A stretch of 64,000 bases of DNA from JAAYAO01 sp051133435 (GTDB lineage Bacteria; Actinomycetota; Actinomycetes; Propionibacteriales; Propionibacteriaceae). The notes beneath the pieces are model-generated. The model saw only the letters and a list, made by a program, of their open reading frames with translations, was not told the origin of the DNA and did not search any database. Position 1 is the stretch's first letter. Every line of letters begins with the position of its first letter. The position numbers and the translations under genes were made by a program. The DNA lies in the NCBI RefSeq assembly GCF_051133435.1, contig NZ_JBPGNY010000001.1, positions 62,001 through 126,000 on the forward strand, written 5' to 3'. Below, in pieces: positions 58,581 to 64,000 of the stretch.

Positions 58581-59579
58581 TCAGGCGGTGGGGTTGTCGG
58601 TGGCCTCGGCCTCGGTGGCCTCGGCAGCCGGAGCTTCCTCAGCGGCCGGAGCTTCCGCGGTGGCCTCCGCGGCTTCGGCTTCGACGGCCTCGGCAACCGG
58701 CTCGGTCACGGCCGCAGCGGTCTGCGGGGTGGCCTCGGTGGCCTTCGGCTCCTCGGCGGGGGTCTCGGCCTTGGGCTGCTCGGCGGGGGCCTCGGCCTTG
58801 GGCTGCTCGGTCTGCTCGGCAGCGCCCAGCAGTTCGCGCTCCCACTCGGCCATCGGCTCGGCCTCGGCTTCGGCACCGGTGTTGACCCCGGAGCGGGCCA
58901 TCAGGCCGTCGGCGACCGCGTCGGCGATCACGCGGGTCAACAGGGCCACCGAACGAATCGCGTCGTCATTGCCCGGGATCGCGTAGTCGACCTCGTCGGG
59001 GTCGCAGTTGGTGTCCAGGATGCCGATGATCGGGATCCGCAGCTTGCGGGCCTCATCGACGGCCAGATGCTCCTTCTTGGTGTCGACCACCCAGACCGCC
59101 TGCGGGGTCTTGGCCATGTCGCGCAGACCGCCCAGGGTCTTCTCCAGCTTTTCCTTCTCGCGGCGCAGGCCCAGCAATTCCTTCTTGGTCAAGCCCGACT
59201 CGGCGACGTTGTCGAAATCCATCGCCTCCAGCTCCTTGAGCCGGTGGATCCGCTTGATCACGGTGTGGAAGTTGGTCAGCATGCCGCCCAGCCAGCGCTG
59301 GTTCACGTACGGCATTCCGACGCGGGTGGCCTGCTCGGCGATCGCTTCCTGGGCCTGCTTCTTGGTGCCGACGAACAGCACCGAACCGCCCTTGGCGACG
59401 GTGTCCTTGATGAAGGCGTAGGCGCGGTCGATGTAGGTCAGCGACTGCTGCAGGTCGATGATGTAGATGCCGTTGCGCTCGGTGAAGATGAAGCGCTTCA
59501 TCTTCGGGTTCCACCGGCGGGTCTGGTGTCCGAAGTGGACACCGTTCTCCAACAACTGGCGCGTAGTGACGACGGCCAT
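58581..59579 (-). CDS. rpsB: 30S ribosomal protein S2 with Ala/Glu-rich C-terminal extension
   Basis: The 332-residue product has a complete S2 body: MAVVTTRQLLENGVHFGHQT, MKRFIFTERNGIYIIDLQQS, QRWLGGMLTNFHTVIKRIHR, then KKEHLAVDEARKLRIPIIGI and NCDPDEVDYAIPGNDDAIRS. From about residue 240 an extra tail of around 90 residues is almost all Ala, Glu, Pro and Thr, with repeats of the QPKAE type. The family norm is about 230-260 residues, but acidic tails occur in several actinobacteria. First gene of the rpsB–tsf–pyrH–frr–cdsA–rlmN–gdhA run. Confidence 0.95.
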   Translation of the reverse strand: MAVVTTRQLLENGVHFGHQTRRWNPKMKRFIFTERNGIYIIDLQQSLTYIDRAYAFIKDTVAKGGSVLFVGTKKQAQEAIAEQATRVGMPYVNQRWLGGMLTNFHTVIKRIHRLKELEAMDFDNVAESGLTKKELLGLRREKEKLEKTLGGLRDMAKTPQAVWVVDTKKEHLAVDEARKLRIPIIGILDTNCDPDEVDYAIPGNDDAIRSVALLTRVIADAVADGLMARSGVNTGAEAEAEPMAEWERELLGAAEQTEQPKAEAPAEQPKAETPAEEPKATEATPQTAAAVTEPVAEAVEAEAAEATAEAPAAEEAPAAEATEAEATDNPTA

Positions 59580-59625
59580 GGTCGTTCCTCCTCTTGGCAC
59601 GCCGATGCGTGCCGCACGGTTGTTC

Positions 59626-59645
59626 CGGTATCGGGTTCGATACCG
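59626..59645 (-). promoter_or_regulatory. Hairpin in the rpsB leader
   Basis: CGGTATCG at 59626-59633 and CGATACCG at 59638-59645 form a perfect 8-bp stem with a 4-nt loop about 47 nt upstream of the rpsB start on the minus strand. rpsB leaders in several bacteria contain S2-responsive structures; whether this one is autoregulatory is inferred from position only. Confidence 0.4.
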
Positions 59646-59846
59646 CCTGATGCAGTACCGGGCTCGACCCTTGCGGGACCGCCGAGACCGTCCACCTTCG
59701 GTGGCATGACTGCATGCGAAGTCGATCCGGTTGCCCGAATCGCCGGGGTAAGTGTATGCCGATCGGGCCGATCGGCGCCAACCGATGACACGCCCGGCCC
59801 GAGGCGGTACGACGGGCCCGCCGAACCGCCCGTCCCCGATGGCCAT

Positions 59847-59909
59847 CTGCAACCGCAACTCGTTCCTGCGGCGCGTAGTTGGTGACGCAGGAACGAGTGC
59901 GGGTTGCAG
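59847..59909. repeat. Long 24-bp imperfect inverted repeat upstream of the M23 gene
   Basis: Left arm 59847-59870 (CTGCAACCGCAACTCGTTCC then TGCG) and right arm 59886-59909 (ending GCGGGTTGCAG) pair at 22 of 24 positions around a 15-nt loop. It lies between divergent promoters, so it is not an ordinary terminator for either flanking gene. Confidence 0.8.
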
Positions 59910-60014
59910 GTGCGAAACCAGCGGTTGTCCACAACCGCCCACGGGGTCGAAGCATTCTCCACAATCTCGTCCGGCCGAGGGAAGTTCGCGCTCCGAGTGC
60001 CCACCGTGTCGGAT

Positions 60015-61007
60015 ATGAACCGTCTTCGTCTGCCCGGCTTTCGGCTCCTCGGCGCGATCGCCCTGACCCTGTTCCTGGTGGTGGTGTTCCGGGACCCCGC
60101 CCACGCCTCCCCGACCATCGTCCGCCCGGTGCCGGGGCCGGTGGTGCGCGCCTTCGACCCGCCGGAACACGACTGGCTGCCGGGCCATCGTGGGGTGGAT
60201 CTGTCCGGGGTCCCGGGTGAGCCGGTGGTGGCGGCGATGTCGGGGCGCATCGTCTTCGCCGGTGACGTCGCCGGACAGCCGGTGGTGTCGATCGACCACC
60301 CCGACGGCCGGCGCACCACCTATCAACCGGTGCGGGCCGGGGTGCGTACCGGGCAGCAGGTGCGGGCCGGTGACCCGATCGGCACCCTGCTGGCCGGGCA
60401 CTGCGACACCGCCGCGGCCTGTTTGCACCTGGGACTGAAACGGGGTGAGGAATACCTGGACCCGCACCTGATTCTGGACGCGGCCTCCCTGCCGAGGCCG
60501 GTGATCAAGCTGTTGCCCGCGTCGGCACCACAACGGATTGCCGAGCGGGCCGCGACTCGCGACCCGGTTGCCGCGACGGTGGGAGCACCGGGCGGCACGG
60601 GATCTTCCGGCGCGGTGGGGTCGGCGGGTTCGACCCGGCCCGCCGACGGCCCGATCACTTCACCGTTCGGGATGCGGGTGCATCCGGTGACCGGGGTCTA
60701 CAAGCTGCACGACGGGTTGGACATCGGCTCCGGCTGTGGGTCGCCGATCCGGGCGGTGTTGCCGGGCACGGTGGTGCAATCGGTCTTCCACGTCGCCTAC
60801 GGCTGGTGGTTGATCATCGACCACGGTGGTGGGCTGCGCACCGGCTACAGCCATGCCGAGAGTTGGAGTGCTCGGGTGGGTGATCAGGTGGTGGCGGGCC
60901 AGCAGATCGGACGGATCGGAACGACCGGCTACTCCACCGGCTGCCATCTACATTTCATGGCCTGGCGGGGCGGTCGAATCGTCAACCCACATCCGCTGCT
61001 GCCCTGA
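60015..61007 (+). CDS. Exported protein with two M23/LytM-like domains
   Basis: A 330-residue exported protein. The N-terminus RLRLPGFRLLGAIALTLFLV is a signal peptide or anchor ending near AHA (about residue 30). Domain 1 (about 45-150): GHRGVDLSGVPGEPVVAAMS and ACLHLGLKRG. Domain 2 (about 210-330): ITSPFGMRVHPVTGVYKLHD followed by GLDIGSGCG and STGCHLHFMAWRGGR. Domain 2 has the full LytM set (HxxxD, HxH); domain 1 has HLGL in place of HLHFG, so it may be degenerate. It cleaves or regulates cleavage of peptidoglycan cross-links. Convergent with xerC. Confidence 0.82.
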   Translation: MNRLRLPGFRLLGAIALTLFLVVVFRDPAHASPTIVRPVPGPVVRAFDPPEHDWLPGHRGVDLSGVPGEPVVAAMSGRIVFAGDVAGQPVVSIDHPDGRRTTYQPVRAGVRTGQQVRAGDPIGTLLAGHCDTAAACLHLGLKRGEEYLDPHLILDAASLPRPVIKLLPASAPQRIAERAATRDPVAATVGAPGGTGSSGAVGSAGSTRPADGPITSPFGMRVHPVTGVYKLHDGLDIGSGCGSPIRAVLPGTVVQSVFHVAYGWWLIIDHGGGLRTGYSHAESWSARVGDQVVAGQQIGRIGTTGYSTGCHLHFMAWRGGRIVNPHPLLP

Positions 61008-61023
61008 ACCAACTCGTGCGGCA

Positions 61024-61986
61024 TCAGGCGCGGGGGTGGGCCTGTTGGAAGGCTGCGCGCAACCGGGCGTCGCTGACATGGGTATAGAGCTGGGTGGTGG
61101 CCAGCGAGTTGTGGCCCAACATCTCCTGCACCGAGCGCAGATCCGCTCCGCCCTCGAGCAGGTGGGTGGCCATCGCGTGCCGCAATCCGTGCGGCCCCAT
61201 CTCCGGTGCCCCCGGAACGGCCTCCAGGGCGCGGTACACGATCCGGCGGGCCACCCTCGGGTCCAGCCGGGCCCCACGAGCGCCCAACAACAAGGCGTTG
61301 GTGGTCGGCGCCCCCGCGGCCACCCGGCCGCGGACCGCGAGCCAGTCGTCCACCGCGCGCAGGGCCGGTACTCCCAGTGGCACGACCCGCTCCTTGTTGC
61401 CCTTGCCCACCACCCGTACGGTGCGGCGCTGGGCATCGATGCTGTCGAGATTCAGGGCACACAACTCCCCCACCCGAATCCCGGCGCCGTAGAGCAGTTC
61501 CAGTACCGCCACATCGCGGCGTCCCATCGGCCCTTCATCATCCGCAGCCGCGGCCACGGCGGCGGCGAACAGTTCATCTGTCTCGGCCCGGGTGAGGGTG
61601 CGCGGCAGGTGTTGGGCCGCTTTGGGTGAGCGCAGCGCCCGGGACGGGTCGCCGCTGATCAGACCACTGCGTTGGGCCCAGCCGAAGAATCCCCGCACCG
61701 CCGAGGTGCGGCGGGCCATCGTGGTGCGGGCCGCGCCACGGCGGCGCAGATCGGCCAGCCAGGCCCGCAGGTCGGTCAGGGTCACCTGCTCGGGCATGGT
61801 GGCCGGCGCGCCGGCTTCGCTGTCGTCGACCTCGGCCCCCAGGAACACGGCCAGATCGATCAGGTCCTGCCGGTAGGCGCGCACTGTGTTCGTCGACACG
61901 TTCCGTTCCCGGTCGAGATGCCGCAACCAGCCGTCCATCGGCTCGGCCCAGCACGGGTCGAGGCGGGGTTCGGCATGGTCCGGCAT
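61024..61986 (-). CDS. xerC: Tyrosine recombinase XerC
   Basis: Resolves chromosome dimers at dif with XerD. The 320-residue product has an N-terminal SAM-like DNA-binding domain (RHLDRERNVSTNTVRAYRQD) and the catalytic domain with GAGIRVGELCAL (Arg), GKGNKERVVPLG (Lys), GPHGLRHAMATHLLEGGADL (His-x-x-Arg), QEMLGHNSLATTQLYTHV (His, then Tyr nucleophile). The length and position near rpsB–tsf match actinobacterial XerC. ATG 61986 is chosen because it precedes the conserved N-terminal domain. Confidence 0.93.
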   Translation of the reverse strand: MPDHAEPRLDPCWAEPMDGWLRHLDRERNVSTNTVRAYRQDLIDLAVFLGAEVDDSEAGAPATMPEQVTLTDLRAWLADLRRRGAARTTMARRTSAVRGFFGWAQRSGLISGDPSRALRSPKAAQHLPRTLTRAETDELFAAAVAAAADDEGPMGRRDVAVLELLYGAGIRVGELCALNLDSIDAQRRTVRVVGKGNKERVVPLGVPALRAVDDWLAVRGRVAAGAPTTNALLLGARGARLDPRVARRIVYRALEAVPGAPEMGPHGLRHAMATHLLEGGADLRSVQEMLGHNSLATTQLYTHVSDARLRAAFQQAHPRA

Positions 61987-62057
61987 GAGTCCACTGTGCC
62001 CGGTCGGGGCGCCTCCTGACGCGCACGACGCGGCCCGAATCTGGTATTGATGTGCCC

Positions 62058-63122
62058 ATGCCGACACCAACGACCCCCGATAGTGCCGATATGTGGATCC
62101 TCGTGGGTGGCTACACCGCCGAGGTCCAGGGCGAGGCCGAGGGCATTCACGTCCTGCGCTGGCAGGGGTCGACCGAGGACCGAGCGAATCTGGTCGCCTA
62201 TCCGTCGGTGCCGCTGATCTCGCCGTCCTATCTGTTGCAGCATCCGACCCGCCCAATCGTGTACGCGATCTCCGAGGCCCCCGAGTCCCAGGTGCACACC
62301 CTGGAGTTGACCGATGAGGGGCTGCGGCTGGTCGCCAGCGTGCCGACCGGTGGCGTCGGAGCCTGCCATCTGGGCTTCGACGAGACCAACGGGTGGGTGC
62401 TGGTGGCGCATTACTCCGAGGGTGCGGTGAGCAGCCACCGGGTGCTCTCCGACGGCACCCTCTCCCCTGCCCAGGCCCTGCACCCGTTCACCGGCTCGGG
62501 CCCGGACCAGGCCCGCCAGGAACAGTCGCATGCCCACCAGATCGTGCCCTCCGAGGGTCGGATCAAGGTGCCCGACCTGGGTGCCGATGTGGTGCACCGG
62601 GTGCGGCTGGACGTCGAAGGTCGGCTCACCCGTTCCAACGAACCGATCCGGCTGCCGGCCGGATCCGGCCCGCGGCATCTGGTGATCACCCGCGACCATC
62701 TCGTGATCGCCTGTGAACTGAGCGGCGACCTGTGGCTGGCCCGCCGCAACGGTGAGGGCTGGGATCTGGTGCATCAGGTGGCGGCCTCGGCCTCCGACGA
62801 GCGGGTGCACCCCTCCGCCCTGCGGATCGACGGCGATCAGGTGTTCGTCGCCAACCGCGGCTCGGACACCTTCGCGGTGTTCAGCCTGGACCGGCAGGCG
62901 AACACCTTGACCCGACGGGCCGAAGTGGCCACCGGTGGGGAATGGCCGCGCGACCTGGTGCTCACCGAGGACGAGGTGTGGATCGCCAACCAGGCCAGTA
63001 ACAACGTCTCGGTGTTCCGGCGGGTGCCGGCCCGGGAGTCGAGCTCGGCCGAGTGGGTGCTGGATATCGAATTGCCCGTACCCAGCCCCGCCTGCATCCT
63101 GCTGGTGCACGGCCGGAAGTGA
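62058..63122 (+). CDS. 6-phosphogluconolactonase-like beta-propeller lactonase
   Basis: A 354-residue cytoplasmic protein of the lactonase (YbhE) family: WILVGGYTAE, LISPSYLLQHPTRPIVYAIS, VGACHLGFDETNGWVLVAHY, GSGPRHLVITRDHLVIACEL and GGEWPRDLVLTEDEVWIANQ mark successive propeller blades. Pgl-type members hydrolyse 6-phosphogluconolactone in the pentose phosphate pathway; others have unknown substrates. ATG 62058 has no Shine-Dalgarno; TATTGA lies 7 nt upstream. A GTG at 62052 is possible. def follows after 8 nt. Confidence 0.82.
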   Translation: MPTPTTPDSADMWILVGGYTAEVQGEAEGIHVLRWQGSTEDRANLVAYPSVPLISPSYLLQHPTRPIVYAISEAPESQVHTLELTDEGLRLVASVPTGGVGACHLGFDETNGWVLVAHYSEGAVSSHRVLSDGTLSPAQALHPFTGSGPDQARQEQSHAHQIVPSEGRIKVPDLGADVVHRVRLDVEGRLTRSNEPIRLPAGSGPRHLVITRDHLVIACELSGDLWLARRNGEGWDLVHQVAASASDERVHPSALRIDGDQVFVANRGSDTFAVFSLDRQANTLTRRAEVATGGEWPRDLVLTEDEVWIANQASNNVSVFRRVPARESSSAEWVLDIELPVPSPACILLVHGRK

Positions 63123-63130
63123 GGGAGAAG

Positions 63131-63745
63131 ATGGATCAGAGCCTGCTCGAGGGTGGCAAGGTGCTGCGGATCACCCGCTGGGGCGAATCGGTGATGCACA
63201 CCCCCACCGAGCCGATCACCGAGTTCGACGACGAGTTGCGTGAACTGATCCGCGACATGTTCGCCACGATGTATGCCGCCGACGGGGTCGGACTGGCCGC
63301 CACCCAGGTCGGTGTGTCCAAGGCCGTGTTCATCTACGACTGCCCCGACGAGGACAACGTCCGCCAACGCGGGGTCTTCTGCAACCCGAAGGTGACCCTG
63401 CCCGAGGGACGCGACCGCAACCTGGAAGGCGCCGAGGAGGGCTGCCTGTCGTTGCCGGGCGGATTCCAGAACCTGCACCGTCCCGACCGGGCCACCTGCA
63501 CCGGCCAGGACGAGACCGGCGCCCCGATCGAGGTCGTCGGCACCGGCTTGCTGGCCCGTTGCCTGCAGCACGAAACCGATCACCTCAACGGCATCGTCTT
63601 CGGTGACCGGCTCGCCGCCCGCGGCCGCAAGAAGCTGTACCAGCAGCACGAATCGCTGGCCCACCGCTACCCCGACGACTGGCCGGTGACCCCGAAGACC
63701 GCCTCCGCGGTCACCGATCAGGCCGAGGACGAGCCGAGCGCGTAA
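63131..63745 (+). CDS. def: Peptide deformylase
   Basis: Removes the formyl group from nascent chains. The 204-residue product has all three motifs: DGVGLAATQVGV (GxGxAAxQ), EGCLSLPGGF (EGCLS, metal Cys) and LQHETDHLNGIVF (HExxH). The C-terminus is somewhat extended. I start at ATG 63131, preceded by GAGGGAG; the longer open frame overlaps the lactonase. Its last 28 nt overlap the opposing methyltransferase gene. Confidence 0.95.
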   Translation: MDQSLLEGGKVLRITRWGESVMHTPTEPITEFDDELRELIRDMFATMYAADGVGLAATQVGVSKAVFIYDCPDEDNVRQRGVFCNPKVTLPEGRDRNLEGAEEGCLSLPGGFQNLHRPDRATCTGQDETGAPIEVVGTGLLARCLQHETDHLNGIVFGDRLAARGRKKLYQQHESLAHRYPDDWPVTPKTASAVTDQAEDEPSA

Positions 63746-64000
63746 CAGGCGATCGCCGCGGCGGCGGCGACGTTCAGCGAGTCGATGCCGGCCGACATCG
63801 GAATCTTGGCCACCACATCGGCCGACCCGACCCAATGGTCGGACAACCCGTCACCCTCGGTGCCGAGCATCAGGGCGACCTTGTCGCCGGCCCCAACCTT
63901 CAGATCCGGCAGATCGACCGCATCGTCGCGCAACGCCAGCGCCACGGTGCGAAAGCCCGCCTCCCGCAGGAGTTCAGGGGCGGCGTGCCAATCGTCCAGT
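63718..64000 (-). CDS. TrmH/SpoU-family RNA 2'-O-methyltransferase, C-terminal part; 5' end outside window
   Basis: The last 93 or so residues of a SPOUT methyltransferase are visible, reading from LDDWHAAPELLREAGFRTVA into GDKVALMLGTEGDGLS, then VAKIPMSAGIDSLNVAAAAA and IACYAL. The GTEGxGL and IPM...SLNVAxAxxI motifs form the knotted SAM site. It methylates ribose in rRNA or tRNA; the target cannot be told without the N-terminus. It overlaps def tail-to-tail by 28 nt. Confidence 0.9.
   Translation of the reverse strand, partial: LDDWHAAPELLREAGFRTVALALRDDAVDLPDLKVGAGDKVALMLGTEGDGLSDHWVGSADVVAKIPMSAGIDSLNVAAAAAIACYALGSSSA

Larger units (their letters stand above)
59580..60014. other. 435-nt divergent intergenic region (rpsB / M23 gene)
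   Basis: Contains the rpsB leader and promoter region on the minus strand and the upstream region of the M23 gene. Two structures stand out and are listed separately: an 8-bp hairpin near rpsB and a 24-bp inverted repeat in the middle. No tRNA or conserved ORF was found. GGAGGAACG is the rpsB Shine-Dalgarno. No clear -35/-10 pair was identified for the M23 gene. Confidence 0.6.

Noticed and set aside
58566..59885. 439-residue Gly-rich plus-strand frame opposite rpsB
   Set aside because: Mirror image of the Ala/Glu repeat tail of S2; not a gene.
1..64000. CRISPR arrays, tRNA/rRNA genes, IS elements or attachment sites
   Set aside because: No regularly spaced repeats, no tRNA-like cloverleaf or rRNA segment and no transposase were recognised; xerC is the housekeeping recombinase rather than a phage integrase.

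Overview
The window is a high-GC bacterial chromosome segment. Its gene families and gene order point to an actinobacterium. Supporting features are the block GNAT acetyltransferase–ispG–site-2 protease–dxr, which matches mycobacterial order; a Rip1-type M50 protease; an F420-type luciferase-like oxidoreductase; a WXG100/EspC-type secretion cassette; and several apparently leaderless genes. Assignment to the Propionibacteriales is an inference from general similarity, not something the sequence proves. No rRNA, tRNA, CRISPR array or transposase was found.

Region by region. (1) 1–1402: the 5' part of pnp, and rpsO, on the minus strand. (2) 1683–15240: an accessory block. It holds an HsaA-like flavin monooxygenase, an MFS exporter, nagB, a four-gene NMT1/SsuA-type ABC importer, a BtpA-like protein, a membrane EEP phosphohydrolase, a GlcNAc PTS (separate EIIA, EIIB and EIIC) with nagA, a GntR/UTRA regulator, and a YbaK deacylase. 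(3) 15248–20894: ribF, truB, rbfA, infB and ylxR on the minus strand. (4) 20900–35244: a second accessory block with malEFG, a GH13 alpha-glucosidase, a large secreted PGRP amidase with FG-GAP repeats, an SDR, an LLM oxidoreductase, two acyl-CoA dehydrogenases and an enoyl-CoA hydratase. (5) 35306–44327: nusA, rimP, a DUF4439 lipoprotein, proS, GNAT, ispG, rip1 and dxr. (6) 44404–46840: a five-gene type VII-like polymorphic toxin cassette. (7) 46904–50442: an FMN riboswitch followed by ribD, ribE, ribBA and ribH, then a compositionally foreign SUKH-like gene. (8) 51011–64000: an M15-like lipoprotein, a LOG-family gene, gdhA, rlmN, cdsA, frr, pyrH, tsf, rpsB, a tandem-M23 protein, xerC, a lactonase, def and a partial TrmH methyltransferase.

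How the parts fit. The usual actinobacterial run rimP–nusA–ylxR–infB–rbfA–truB–ribF–rpsO–pnp is present in the right order and on one strand. It is broken twice, by carbohydrate and fatty-acid cassettes of about 14 kb each. One consequence is that ylxR–infB now begins 5 bp downstream of malG. The GlcNAc genes form a complete route (EIIABC uptake, NagA, NagB), with DasR-like operator sequences beside the PTS genes and the regulator.

The most interesting element is 44404–46840. A YbaB-like protein, an EspC/WXG100-like protein with a YxxxE export motif and a CpnT-N-terminus-like protein lead directly into a short ORF with the hallmarks of an Ntox15/Tde-type DNase (HxxD plus the GDxxVNSSIGSQW block). 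That ORF overlaps by 4 nt a GAD-like/DUF1851 (Tdi1-type) immunity gene. The export module and the toxin domain are therefore encoded as separate, translationally coupled ORFs rather than as one long polymorphic toxin.
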